In this document: piece by piece, positions 13,824 to 22,243 of the stretch
Layout of the letters: every line of letters begins with the position of its first letter
How positions within the stretch are numbered: the first letter of the stretch is position 1
Notes under the pieces: model-generated
Database searches by the model: none
What the model was told of the DNA's origin: nothing
Seen by the model: only the letters and a program-made list of their open reading frames with translations
DNA from: 66-474 sp963771735
Lineage (GTDB): Bacteria > Pseudomonadota > Gammaproteobacteria > Xanthomonadales > Rhodanobacteraceae
Direction of reading: 5' to 3'
DNA length: 64,000 nucleotides
Assembly (NCBI GenBank): GCA_963771735.1
Contig: CAVYUN010000002.1
Location: 1 to 64,000, forward strand
Position numbers and translations under genes: made by a program

Positions 13824-14551
13824 CTGCCGCACCAGGTCCGCTGATACCCGTCATGGAGGTGCTTGCCCAGATTGGCTGGGTGCCCGCCCCTGAAGTCACG
13901 GTCACGGAAAGCCCGGCGTTCAAATTCAACTTTGGAAATTTCGAACTGGTGGCTACCACGTTCACGAACTTTTACCTGCAGCCCGTCGTGAACTTCGAAG
14001 GACTTTACGGCGACGGCCGCACGGTGGCACAAATCCTGTTCGAAGTGCCGGAGCGGATTGAATCGAGAGCCCAGGTGCTTGCATGGCTTGCGTTCGGGAT
14101 CGGTCAGCAGATTCCTCTTGCGATCACGCCCAGCTGGCTCGAAGAAGGGCGACAAACGCAACACCGCCTGCCGTGGGAGCGGCAACGAGCCGCCTATAAC
14201 GAGCGTCCACAGGCATCCGTCGATCGCGACTGGATGCGGGTTCTTGGGAAACGTCTCGCTGCGGATGCGCTACTCGCTCGCGACACGGACACCTGCAGGG
14301 TGCACTTCGACGGGACCGCGCTTCGATTCCATCTTCCGGACAAGACCTTGCCGGTACCGGCGACGGGCCGTGAGGCTTGGCTCGTTGGGGTAATTGTCAG
14401 CCTTCCACATCTGCGCCGGCTGCCAGCGCGATGGATGCAAGACCCTGTCGAAGTCTCCTATTGGGACGGCTGCCTCCGCATGGCCAATTGTGGGTTCAAC
14501 GCCACGATCGAGCCTGCGGCCCCCGCGGCCAGTGCCCCTGTGCAGAAGTAG
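13820..14551 (+). CDS. Hypothetical protein, second gene of unknown two-gene cassette
   Basis: A 243-residue soluble protein with no signal peptide or membrane segment. Features seen: 'FKFNFGNFELVATTFTNFYL' (strand-rich), 'VAQILFEVPERIESRAQVLA', 'GREAWLVGVIVSLPHLRRLP', and a Pro/Ala-rich C-terminal tail. No catalytic motif is recognisable. It overlaps the preceding zinc-ribbon gene by ATGA and is presumably expressed with it. Base composition is slightly less GC-rich than the core genes to the right. A two-gene cargo cassette in a mobile region could be a defence or toxin-antitoxin-like unit, but nothing in the sequence shows this directly. Confidence 0.55.
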   Translation: MTAAPGPLIPVMEVLAQIGWVPAPEVTVTESPAFKFNFGNFELVATTFTNFYLQPVVNFEGLYGDGRTVAQILFEVPERIESRAQVLAWLAFGIGQQIPLAITPSWLEEGRQTQHRLPWERQRAAYNERPQASVDRDWMRVLGKRLAADALLARDTDTCRVHFDGTALRFHLPDKTLPVPATGREAWLVGVIVSLPHLRRLPARWMQDPVEVSYWDGCLRMANCGFNATIEPAAPAASAPVQK

Positions 14552-15401
14552 CCACCGCGCTCCAGGTTGTGCTGAACGCAACCATGAATAACCAATTGTC
14601 GTTCAATCCTCTGTCCAGCGCTCTGCGTCGCCGGTATCCCTTGTGGCTCGGCAGGCCGATTTCACCACCGCCCATTTGCCAGAGCATCAAGCTGCTCACT
14701 CGGTCTGACCTTATGGTCTCCGACGTGGTGTCGAACCCAGAGCCTCACGCTGTAATTTGACCAGCCTGCGCAGGGAACCGATAAGCGTCGCACGCTTGAC
14801 CAGAGCCACCTCGAGTCGCTCAATGCGCGCCAGGCTTTAACCGACGGCCTGCGGATCACCTAGCGCGCGCATGGCGCGTCCTCGGCCGACGTGCAGCCCT
14901 TCGGATCGAACCGCCCGAACTCGCTGAGGCTCTTGTCGGACGTCACTGCAGGAACCCGATCCGGCGCAACCTACCGGGCTTCAGACGGCATTAGTGGGCT
15001 AGCGCGGCCACCAGTTGTTCTAGTGACGGTGCATCGCCCATGAGCTGCAGGCGGCGCAGGACAGTGGGCGCATCGCCGGGCGTCAGCTCCGGGAGCTGGC
15101 TGGCGTGCGCCTTTCGCTGCATCTCGGTCATCCCGCTGGCTGCATTCTGGACAGGCCCATGGTGGAACGGCGCTGCGACGATTCATGTCGCAACCGGTAC
15201 GGCGCGCTAGGTCGAGATAGGCTGCGAGCAGCGAAGCGAATGCGCCGCGCGATCGATCGGCGATGGCGAGGCCACCGGACGATACGATCAGCCACAGACC
15301 GAAGGCGACCCGAAGCGGCCATTGAAGATTCAGAAAACAACCCGCCTTTGATCTACATTGCGAACGTTCGTCCGCGAACAGTCAGCCATACGAACTGTTG
15401 T
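14552..15401. other. Gene-poor stretch with fragments
   Basis: About 850 bp with no complete gene. It holds a partial copy of the DUF72 gene 5' end (14878-14942). On the minus strand a short frame ending at 14995 reads 'QLPELTPGDAPTVLRRLQLM' and 'EQLVAALAH', a helix-rich tail of an unidentified gene. The rest is unassigned. This looks like a patchwork of insertion debris. Confidence 0.4.
14878..14942 (-). repeat. Partial duplicate of DUF72 gene 5' region
   Basis: GTCCTCGGCCGACGTGCAGC and the following ~45 bp match 11150-11214 inside the DUF72 gene in the same orientation, with a handful of mismatches (for example GGATCGAAC against GGATAGAAC). The similarity stops sharply on both sides. Confidence 0.75.
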
Positions 15402-16361
15402 TCACGCACGGCGAGCTTTCGGGCTTTTGCGTTTGCCAGAACGAGGGGCCGGCCGATTTTCTTTGGGATGCTCTGAGGCTCCAAGAAGCTCGACCAGCCG
15501 CGACTCGCATGGTGAAAGATCGTAGCCCCGGCGCTGCGAAGTCACGAACGTGAGATGACCGAGGTGCCAGGCGCGGCGCTGGAGTTCCACGAGCTGTCCG
15601 TTAGCAAGATCCTCGTCGACGAGGTGACGTGGCAAGTGTCCCCAGCCGAGACCGGCCTTGAGAAGATCACGCTTGGCGCCGAGATCATTGACGAGCCATT
15701 GGCGCTTGCCCGCGACACCCTGTTGGGTTTTGTCCGCTCCGGGCTGATTGTCCGTCACGACGATCTGAATGTGTCGGCCGAACTCGTCCATGGGAATGGG
15801 GTTCGGTGTCGAAGCGAGCGGATGGTTGGGCGCGCATACCGTCACCATCTCCGCTTCGCATAGCCAACTGCGTTCGATGGCGTCCGGGTCCACTTCGGGG
15901 ACGTTCTCGATCGTGACTGCCAAGGCACACACCCTTTCGAGCACCAGCTTCTCGCCGCCCTGCATGCTTGTGATCCGCAGGTTGATCGTCGCGGTACGGA
16001 ACTCCGCTTGCAGCGTCCGCAAGCAGTCGATCAGGTGGGCGCGCGGGAAGTAGGCATCGATGGCAACCGAAACTTGCGGCGCCCCGGTTCGGGCGATCGC
16101 GCCGGCGCGGTTCTTCATTTCTTCCGTCCGTGAGATCACCGCGCGCGCGTCCGGCAGGAGGCTGCGTCCCGCCGCGGTGAGCTGCGCCTTCCGTGTATTG
16201 CGCTCGAACAGTTCGACGTCGAACGCGCTTTCCAGCGCCTTGATCGCATGGCTGATGGCCGATTGCGCGCGCCTGAGCTTCCGCGCCGCACCCGAGAAGC
16301 TTCCCTGATCGCATACCGCAACGAACGCACGCAGTTGGTTGATGGTGACGTTGTCGAGCAT
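15402..16361 (-). CDS. LysR-family transcriptional regulator
   Basis: A ~319-residue LTTR. The N-terminal winged HTH is clear: 'VTINQLRAFVAVCDQGSFSG' and 'LRRAQSAISHAIKALESAF', then 'LFERNTRKAQLTAAGRSLLP'. The rest is a periplasmic-binding-like effector domain. The start at 16361 ('MLDNVTINQLRAF') is preferred to the longer frame from 16403 because LTTR HTHs begin near residue 5-10. The C-terminal ~20 residues are basic and unusual ('KENRPAPRSGKRKSPKARRA'). It is divergent from the oxidoreductase genes starting at 16472, and the 110-bp gap is the likely control region: LTTRs usually regulate the divergent neighbour. Confidence 0.88.
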   Translation of the reverse strand: MLDNVTINQLRAFVAVCDQGSFSGAARKLRRAQSAISHAIKALESAFDVELFERNTRKAQLTAAGRSLLPDARAVISRTEEMKNRAGAIARTGAPQVSVAIDAYFPRAHLIDCLRTLQAEFRTATINLRITSMQGGEKLVLERVCALAVTIENVPEVDPDAIERSWLCEAEMVTVCAPNHPLASTPNPIPMDEFGRHIQIVVTDNQPGADKTQQGVAGKRQWLVNDLGAKRDLLKAGLGWGHLPRHLVDEDLANGQLVELQRRAWHLGHLTFVTSQRRGYDLSPCESRLVELLGASEHPKENRPAPRSGKRKSPKARRA

Positions 16362-16471
16362 GCACATCCAAAGAATAGATCGTACTGTGCAATGTTTCGT
16401 CAATTGTTTTGATGTGTCAAGAGGTCCAGATTGATCGCGTACTCAATCCAAGCACTGAAAAGGAGACAATC

Positions 16472-17077
16472 ATGAGCTACGCAATTATCGGTTTCGGCGC
16501 AGTGGGCCAAGCGCTCGCCCGCGCCTTCGCCCGCAGGAACATCGAAGTCGCGGTCGCCAGTCGGCGGCCGCCCGAAGCACTGTTGTCACAGGCACAGGCG
16601 ATCGGACCCACCGTCGTTCCAAAGACGCTGCAGGAAGCGCTCAAGGCGGATGTGATCTTCCTGGCCGTTCTCTTCGAGGGGCATCGCGAGGTCGGCAAAA
16701 ATCTGGCGAGCTGGCAGGGCAAGACGATCATCGACGCGATGAACGGGTTTGGCGTCTCCTCTGCCGTCGTCGCCAAAGCCTTCCCCGGTGCCCGGTTGGT
16801 GAAGGGCTTCAATCATCTCCTCGCCCGCACCCTGGCCACCGACCCGCGCGTCAAGGGCGGCCGGCGGGCCGTGTTCCTGTCAAGCGACGACGAAGGGGCT
16901 GCAGCGTCGGTGGCAGCGCTCGCCGAGCAACTCGGTTTCGCGCCCGTCAATCTCGGCAAGATCGAAGAGGGCGGCGCGCTTGTGCAGGCGCGCGGGGACA
17001 AGAGCTGGGGGCCTTTGATCTTCCAGGACCTGTTCAAGAAGGAACCCGAGCCTGCGGCGACCGCTGCAAGATCGTGA
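16472..17077 (+). CDS. NAD(P)-binding dinucleotide-binding protein (F420-reductase-like)
   Basis: A ~201-residue Rossmann protein of the NADPH-dependent F420-reductase-like (NAD-binding F420) superfamily. The dinucleotide motif 'YAIIGFGAVGQALARAFARR' is at the very N terminus, followed by 'EVAVASRRPPEALLSQA', 'ADVIFLAVLFEGHREVG', 'KTIIDAMNGFG' and 'GARLVKGFNHLLA'. The start is ATG 16472 with AAAGGAG 8 bp upstream. Substrate is unknown. It is divergent from the LysR gene and followed by two SDR genes, so it is probably part of a LysR-controlled oxidoreductase operon. Confidence 0.8.
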   Translation: MSYAIIGFGAVGQALARAFARRNIEVAVASRRPPEALLSQAQAIGPTVVPKTLQEALKADVIFLAVLFEGHREVGKNLASWQGKTIIDAMNGFGVSSAVVAKAFPGARLVKGFNHLLARTLATDPRVKGGRRAVFLSSDDEGAAASVAALAEQLGFAPVNLGKIEEGGALVQARGDKSWGPLIFQDLFKKEPEPAATAARS

Positions 17078-17136
17078 TCACCCCGCAGCCTGGATCACGG
17101 CTCCGGAAACACCATCCCATCCGCGAAGTACATCTC

Positions 17137-17895
17137 ATGTCCAACAAACTCGATCTCTCGAAAGAACTCGGCGGCCGCCGTGCGCTGGTCACCGGAGGCA
17201 CACGCGGCATTGGCGCGGCCATCGCGCAGCGCCTCCTCGATGGTGGTGCCAACGTCGTGGTCGCGGCGCGCACATGCAACGACGAGATGCCCGCGGCGGC
17301 AACGTTCGTAGCTGGCGACGTAACCACCAGTGAAGGCGTCGAAGCAATCGCGAAACAAGCGATTGCTGCGCTCGGCGGCGTGGACATTCTCGTGAACAAC
17401 GCGGGCGGTGGAAGCGCGTTCCTGGAAGGGTCATGGACGATTCCCGACAAGGCGTGGCATGACAGCTTCGCGCTCAACTTCTTCGCCGCGATCCGCCTCA
17501 CGAACGCGGTTCTACCGGCGCTACGGGCGTCGAAGGCCGCAGCCGTCGTGAACATCTCGTCGGCGGCAGCGACGATGCCGTTCGGTCCCTTTGCGCACTA
17601 CGGCGCCGCCAAGGCGGCACTCGAGTACTACTCGCGCACGCTCGCGATGGAACTCGCGCCGAGCGGCGTCCGTGTGAACGTGGTGTCGCCCGGCGTCATC
17701 TCAACGCCGGGTTCCGACGAGTTTGCCAGGACGACTCCGGGATTTTCCACTGATGCCTGGATTCAAAATATTCCGCTGGGCCGCATTGGCGCCACCGAGG
17801 ACATCGCCGAGGCCGTCGCGCTGCTCGTGTCGGATCGCGGAAAGTTCATGACCGGTGCGAATTACCGCGTCGATGGCGGCATGACGGCGCGCTAA
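17137..17895 (+). CDS. SDR-family oxidoreductase
   Basis: A 252-residue classical short-chain dehydrogenase. The cofactor motif 'ALVTGGTRGIGAAIAQRL' (TGxxxGxG) is followed by 'DILVNNAGGG' (NNAG) and the catalytic 'VVNISSAAATMPFGPFAHYG' with Ser, then Tyr-x-x-x-Lys in 'HYGAAKAALEYYSRTLA'. The C-terminal 'VSPGVISTPG' and 'MTGANYRVDGGMTAR' are typical. The start is ATG 17137; the longer frame upstream overlaps the previous gene and has no ribosome binding site. Substrate cannot be told. Neighbours suggest a role with the Rossmann protein upstream. Confidence 0.88.
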   Translation: MSNKLDLSKELGGRRALVTGGTRGIGAAIAQRLLDGGANVVVAARTCNDEMPAAATFVAGDVTTSEGVEAIAKQAIAALGGVDILVNNAGGGSAFLEGSWTIPDKAWHDSFALNFFAAIRLTNAVLPALRASKAAAVVNISSAAATMPFGPFAHYGAAKAALEYYSRTLAMELAPSGVRVNVVSPGVISTPGSDEFARTTPGFSTDAWIQNIPLGRIGATEDIAEAVALLVSDRGKFMTGANYRVDGGMTAR

Positions 17896-17965
17896 GGCAT
17901 TCGCTTCGCTTTCCTCAAGCAAGCAGTTCCCTGATTCCGTACAACTCCAACAAAGGATGCATGAT

Positions 17966-18198
17966 ATGAACACACTGAATGGAAAGACCGCCGTGATCAC
18001 CGGCGGCGCTACCGGCATCGGCCGCGCGGCGGCAAAGCGCTTCATCGAAGAGGGCGCTGTCGTCTTCATCTTCGGCCGCCGGCAGGAAGTGCTCGACGCC
18101 GCGGTGGCCGACCTTGGGCCCAATGCCCGCGCGGTGAAGGGCTCGGTGTCCGATGAAGCCGACCTCGACCGGCTCTACGCGGCGGTGAAGGCCGAGCG
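17966..18198 (+). pseudogene. SDR-family oxidoreductase, truncated after ~77 residues
   Basis: It begins with AAAGGA and ATG 17966: 'MNTLNGKTAVITGGATGIGR' is a full SDR cofactor motif, and it continues correctly through 'FIFGRRQEVLDAAVADLGP' and 'DEADLDRLYAAVKAER'. At about 18198, where the SDR family would read 'G-x-x-D-x-L-F-x-N-A-G', the sequence switches abruptly to the 3' part of a different gene (DUF2779). The open frame runs on to 18277 as meaningless codons. The catalytic Ser-Tyr-Lys part is missing, so it cannot be active. Confidence 0.8.
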
Positions 18199-19053
18199 CG
18201 AAACCGTTATTACCACCCTGACCGGCGCGGGAGCTGGAGCATCAAGCGACTGCTTCCGTGTATCGCCCCGGAGTTGAGCTATGAGTTGCTGGACGGCATC
18301 AGTGAAGGCGGTGCGGCCATGGATGCCTACTACGAGGCAACGGCGTCCGACACGGACAGTGCTCGCAAGGCCATCATCGAAGACCAGCTTTTGACTTACT
18401 GTGGTCGGGATACCGAGGCACTGGTGCGGCTGTGGGCTTTTCTTGCAGGCCGCCACATGGCTCCGGTGGCGCACCCGCCCTCGAAAGCCGAGGGCCATGG
18501 CGAGTCTGCGGAGACCGTCGTCTTCTACGGCAACATGGATTGGTGGGAACCCGAGGAAACCCCCGACGATTTCTCGGAACTGCCGGAGGCGTTCGCAAGG
18601 GCCAAGTCCCTCTGGGACCAGGACGGCAACCGGAACTTCGACGAAATCGCGGCGCTCTTGTCGCCCTATGTGCGCGCCTTGTTCATACCCGGCAACATCA
18701 GCGAGTACCAGGAGCTGATCGTCGCGCAACGCTGGGAGGAGCTCCCGGCCTTTGCAGTCCACGTCGCCGGAGTCGATTACTCCAAGGGCGTCTTGCCTGC
18801 ATGCAAGACGGAAGCCTGGTTCAGGGTGCCGGTGACACCCGCATTCTCGTCGACCGATATCGAAGAGTGGTCAGGACAAAACGGCACATCGCTTGATTGC
18901 GCGGTGAGCTTCATGTGGAAGATTCCTGCCGGCGAAGGGGCCGACGAAGACCGCGTGTACGTCTTTGGCGACCATCGAGGAACGGAGTGCTTCCCGGGAT
19001 GGAACGCAGAGATTCCAGACCAATGGTTGCGAAAGGGCTTCAAGGATTCATGA
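18199..19053 (+). pseudogene. DUF2779 C-terminal fragment fused to an unrecognised domain
   Basis: From the junction at 18199 the frame reads 'NRYYHPDRRGSWSIKRLLP', then 'LSYELLDGISEGGAAMDAYY' and 'LLTYCGRDTEALVRLWAFLA'. These are the last conserved blocks of DUF2779, an RNase H/DEDD-like nuclease domain ('YYHP..GSWSIK' and 'YCxxDTxALV'). The upstream catalytic part is missing. After 'LAGRHM' the frame continues for ~190 residues with no family I know: Trp-rich 'NMDWWEPEETPDDF', 'VDYSKGVLPACKTEAWFRVP', 'EDRVYVFGDHRGTECFPGW'. An in-frame ATG at 18274 could start a separate protein. Its stop overlaps the convergent exoribonuclease gene by 6 bp. Confidence 0.6.
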
Positions 19054-19467
19054 TGCGGACGCGGCCATAACCGCCTCCCGCAATGCCCTTGCATCAGCCA
19101 ATGCGTTATGTGGCTGCGCGCTGGTGGCATCGACGTCAAATATCTGGAGAGTCAGTGCGGGCGTATTGATGCAATAGCCAGGGGCTGCGATCAATGCGTC
19201 GCAAAAGTGGACAAGGTCTTCCGGCCAGTCGGCCACGACGTGGATCGAATCGAACTGACCCAGGAACGTGGACAAGCTCATGGTCAGGGCACGTCTGCTG
19301 GGCAACGCGCGTCTCCCGAGTATGGGGATGACGTGTTCCGCCACCCAGGCCTTTGGGCGCCTGCACGGTACGACCTCGTACCACTCGCGGCCATCCTCGG
19401 CCACGAGCGCCATGGATATCAGATCGCCATTGAACCCGTTGAACTCACAATCCAGGAAAAGGTTCAC
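19048..19467 (-). CDS. 3'-5' exoribonuclease-like protein (RNase AS / DEDDh)
   Basis: A 139-residue DEDDh-type protein similar to RNase AS. 'MNLFLDCEFNGFNGDLISMA' supplies the first Asp and Glu and is the family hallmark, and 'AQPHNALADARALREAVMA' supplies the catalytic His and last Asp. The middle 'GQFDSIHVVADWPEDLVHFC' carries a further Asp. It is at the short end for the family but complete. Its ATG overlaps the integrase stop (19464-19467, minus strand), so it is read with the integrase. It may be cargo of the integrative element; a defence or RNA-turnover role is not shown. Confidence 0.75.
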   Translation of the reverse strand: MNLFLDCEFNGFNGDLISMALVAEDGREWYEVVPCRRPKAWVAEHVIPILGRRALPSRRALTMSLSTFLGQFDSIHVVADWPEDLVHFCDALIAAPGYCINTPALTLQIFDVDATSAQPHNALADARALREAVMAASAS

Positions 19468-20534
19468 TTGGCAGACTCACGTCGACGAGGGGTCCGCTGA
19501 AGTTGGTCGGTTGGCGGCGCCAGCTGCGACATGATCTCCGCCTGGCGCCGAGGTGAAACTGGGCCATAGCTGTTGAAGGTGGTTGCCACGCTGTCGTGGC
19601 CCAAATTCTGGCTCCATGCCTTGAATTGCTCTGGGGTTTGGCAGAGCGGTTCGCCGGCCAAGGTCAGCATGTGGCGGAAGCTGTGTGGATGGAAATAGGC
19701 CAACCCCGCCCGGTGGAACGCGAAACGAAAGATCTTGCGAATGGGCGCGGCGCTGCTCCAGTGAGTCTTGCTCAAGCCGGCAGCCGCGAACCTGCCGTTG
19801 CCGTCCAATTCGACACTGGTCGCCGGGAAAAGCGGATCGTCGTTGCCAAACAGCAATTCGGTGCCAAGGTATCGAAGCCAGTCCTCGACAATGGTCCGAC
19901 CTTCGTCCCATACGGGAAAGAACCAGGTATCAAAGGTCTTGGCAAATTTGGTGCGCACGTCCCGTGCGTCCTGATGCACGCAACCTTCTGTCAGGTCGAC
20001 GTGCTTCAGCTTCATCGAGGCTACCGCCCGATCGCGGGCCCCCGTGATGGCCATGAAGGCAATCAGCGCGCGATCGCGCTGCTCAATGGCCGTCGTGGCA
20101 GGCATCTGCTCGACCACGTGCATGACTTGGTTCAGAGTCGGGGCACGCGGTGTGCGCCGAGCGGTGGCAACTCTCGCATCCTTCTCCGATGGGTTGAAAT
20201 ACTGGGCGTCCGCATACCGGATCCGGGACCGGTAGCCAGGCTGATCCGCCAACCAGACAAAGAATTTCTTCAGTTGCGTCAAGGTGGCGTAGATCGTGGA
20301 TTTGCTCAATGGCTTGCCCGTCCCGACGTTTCGCTGATCCGCCAGGTATTGCTTGAAGCCACGGGCCTGTTCGATGTGAAACCTGTTGAAATTGCGCCTT
20401 TTCGTGTAGGACTCAAACCGGGCGAGTGATTTGGCCACCGCGTCGATGGTGGCCTCGTCGTTACCTTCAGCCTCCTTCAGATACTGGAAATAACGGTGCT
20501 TGATACGGTCGTTGCAGATCGCTGGGCTTTTCAT
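19464..20534 (-). CDS. Tyrosine recombinase / integrase
   Basis: A ~356-residue site-specific recombinase. An N-terminal SAM-like domain ('KHRYFQYLKEAEGNDEATID', 'GFKQYLADQRN', 'STIYATLTQLKKFFVWLADQ') precedes the catalytic core: 'AITGARDRAVASMKLKHVD' with Arg I, 'FHPHSFRHMLTLAGEPL' with the H-x-x-R, and 'LGHDSVATTFNSYG' with the second His and the nucleophile Tyr. The start ATG 20534 ('MKSPAICNDRIKHRYF') is preferred, with GGGAAAA before it; the longer frame overlaps the upstream HTH gene. Located ~1.7 kb from a tRNA-like att site, it is the presumed integrase of the accessory region. Confidence 0.9.
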   Translation of the reverse strand: MKSPAICNDRIKHRYFQYLKEAEGNDEATIDAVAKSLARFESYTKRRNFNRFHIEQARGFKQYLADQRNVGTGKPLSKSTIYATLTQLKKFFVWLADQPGYRSRIRYADAQYFNPSEKDARVATARRTPRAPTLNQVMHVVEQMPATTAIEQRDRALIAFMAITGARDRAVASMKLKHVDLTEGCVHQDARDVRTKFAKTFDTWFFPVWDEGRTIVEDWLRYLGTELLFGNDDPLFPATSVELDGNGRFAAAGLSKTHWSSAAPIRKIFRFAFHRAGLAYFHPHSFRHMLTLAGEPLCQTPEQFKAWSQNLGHDSVATTFNSYGPVSPRRQAEIMSQLAPPTDQLQRTPRRRESAK

Positions 20535-21147
20535 GATGTTTTCCCTTGTTCGATTGGTCGAAGTTCGCATTTGAGGAGCGCGGGGCACGATTTCCTGCAG
20601 GTGCAGCGGCTGGACCCTTCGGATTCTTCCTCGAGCGTTTAGAGCCGCGCTCGCGACCCATGCTGAAGTGCGCATTCGAAGTGGGGGAAGAGGTATCGTC
20701 TAGTCGTGAATCGGCCTCCTCCAGTGCAACCGAGAGGTTTCCACGCACGAGAGGTAGCTTGGCGATATTGACCCGCCGGTGGATTGCATGGCCGCAGCGT
20801 GGGCAGTGGCCGACCAAGTCGCCCAAGGTGTCGGTGATGGGGACGTAATTCGCTTTGCCCGTAGCTGGGCAGACCGGTTCTCGACAAGCTACGCAATAGA
20901 TTTCCCCGGGCGAACACGTACGCCGCTTGGCATCCCGACGTTGTTGTAGAAAATTGCGTAGAGCCTGCCCGGGTATCAAGAGCGGTCGACGGTCATCGCA
21001 ACACTCGAGCCCCGCCTTGATCCAGCGGCGCACGGTGCACTTCTCTATACCAAGGCGACGAGCCGCTTCGTGGACCGTATAGCTGCGGTGAATCTTGATC
21101 TGCCTCGGGTTGAACTTCCGTCGCTTACGTTGCCGACGCGGCTTCAC
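20467..21147 (-). CDS. Helix-turn-helix protein with Cys-rich region
   Basis: A 226-residue basic protein. Residues ~20-50 form a MerR/excisionase-type HTH: 'SYTVHEAARRLGIEKCTVRR' then 'WIKAGL'. A Cys-rich segment follows ('IYCVACREPVCPATGK', 'VGHCPRCGHAIHRRV') and could bind zinc. The C-terminal ~70 residues are low-complexity and overlap the integrase start by 68 bp, a long overlap that suggests the real stop lies earlier and that a lost base pair has extended the frame. The start overlaps the AlpA gene stop (21144-21147). Likely a regulator of the integrative element. Confidence 0.6.
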   Translation of the reverse strand: MKPRRQRKRRKFNPRQIKIHRSYTVHEAARRLGIEKCTVRRWIKAGLECCDDRRPLLIPGQALRNFLQQRRDAKRRTCSPGEIYCVACREPVCPATGKANYVPITDTLGDLVGHCPRCGHAIHRRVNIAKLPLVRGNLSVALEEADSRLDDTSSPTSNAHFSMGRERGSKRSRKNPKGPAAAPAGNRAPRSSNANFDQSNKGKHHEKPSDLQRPYQAPLFPVSEGG

Positions 21148-21479
21148 GGATCAACCGGCATTGATGCCGGCCTCGCGTCGCCATCACGGCTCGCAGCGAC
21201 GCGCCCCGCGATCCATGCGCTGACTTCGGTCGCCAGCCACCCTACCGCGTTCGTGGATAACCGGATCGGCGGAGGAAAGCTGCCCGCTGCAATCAGTCGA
21301 TACAGCGATGACCGGCTGAGTCCTGTCGTTCGCTGGACTTCACGGCGGCGGATGATCCGGTCGCGGCCGGGCTCGAACGTGCTGGATGGCGCTTGTTGCT
21401 TGCTGCGACTGCGCGCGACGCGGCCGCGCATGGGACCCGCCGAGCAACCAACGGGCAAATCGGACTTGGATGGTTTCAT
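21144..21479 (-). CDS. AlpA-family phage/element regulatory protein
   Basis: A ~111-residue DNA-binding protein. 'RIIRRREVQRTTGLSRSSLY' and 'RLIAAGSFPPPIRLSTNAVG' with 'WLATEVSAWIAGRVAAS' are the standard AlpA (CP4-57 regulator) wing and helices. The start at 21479 ('MKPSKSDLP') is preferred to the frame from 21632, whose upstream codons read through non-coding sequence. AlpA proteins activate integrase or excision genes in P4-like and ICE-like elements; here it lies directly upstream of the HTH protein and integrase on the same strand with ATGA overlap. Confidence 0.85.
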   Translation of the reverse strand: MKPSKSDLPVGCSAGPMRGRVARSRSKQQAPSSTFEPGRDRIIRRREVQRTTGLSRSSLYRLIAAGSFPPPIRLSTNAVGWLATEVSAWIAGRVAASRDGDARPASMPVDP

Positions 21480-21573
21480 TTTGGCTGTCCTTAGTCCCGC
21501 GGGGATTCGCGGGGACAGCCATGGCATTGTCAGAACACAAAGCTGGCGCGCCAAAGGACGCGTCGATTTGTGT

Positions 21574-22104
21574 TCAATGTTTTCGGTTGAGGCGCGCCGC
21601 GAGTTTCCGTCTCCGCTCTGCTTCGTCGGCAACAGCAGCAGCCTTCAAGTCGTTCAATGCAGCATGCAAGCGATGAATCATTTCGTCCTTGCGCACTGGA
21701 TCGCCCGGCACCATGAACGCATCGGGCACTTGTCCAGCTAGATTGACGTTCTCGACACAATTGACCAGCACTCCACGGGGCGCGCCACGCGGAAGGTCAT
21801 TGAAGATCGGGCCGTACTCGGCGTTACCCCATCGACGCAGCTCGTCAGCCGTCATCCTGCCGTCAGTTAGACGGGATATGGCACCGGTGAAAATGTCGTG
21901 CCCTTCTCTGCCCCGTTTCGCAGCACGGTCAAGTTGCATTCCTACTCGATTTCGCGCTGTCTGTCGCGTATCGTGGGCACCCATCGTTCTGGCCGCGACA
22001 AGAGCGGCTGCTTCTCCACGCGTCAGCAGAGCATCAGGGCCCTCCGCCTGTATGCGGGCGAGGACTGCATCCGCGTCGATGCGCGGGATTTTGATGTAAG
22101 GCAT
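21574..22104 (-). CDS. Hypothetical protein of the integrative element
   Basis: A ~176-residue protein starting 'MPYIKIPRIDADAVLARIQA'. It is mostly helical and charged: 'LLTRGEAAALVAARTMGAH', 'GMQLDRAAKRGREG', 'LTDGRMTADELRRWGNAEYG', 'RKDEMIHRLHAALNDLKAAA'. The middle part with 'DIFTGAISRLTDGRMTADEL' has the look of a DNA-binding or replication accessory protein, but I recognise no family. It is the first gene inside the right boundary, on the same strand as alpA and the integrase. The longer frame from 22137 adds 11 codons without a better ribosome binding site. Confidence 0.55.
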   Translation of the reverse strand: MPYIKIPRIDADAVLARIQAEGPDALLTRGEAAALVAARTMGAHDTRQTARNRVGMQLDRAAKRGREGHDIFTGAISRLTDGRMTADELRRWGNAEYGPIFNDLPRGAPRGVLVNCVENVNLAGQVPDAFMVPGDPVRKDEMIHRLHAALNDLKAAAVADEAERRRKLAARLNRKH

Positions 22105-22170
22105 GCTGGGCCTCCATGAGTAGGATTGGCCCAACATTACGCGTCACCGTCTTATGCAATGAGACAACGC

Positions 22171-22192
22171 GTAGGGATACAGGTAGGGATAC
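22171..22192. repeat. Paired 10-bp direct repeat, possible integrase arm sites
   Basis: GTAGGGATAC occurs at 22171-22180 and again at 22183-22192, 12 bp apart. Short spaced repeats next to the att core are typical of tyrosine-recombinase arm sites; here they lie ~50 bp inside the presumed core. Confidence 0.5.
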
Positions 22193-22243
22193 CAAGATAC
22201 TTGCAAATCGCTAAAATGCTTGTTTTCAATGCGTTGGGAAAGT

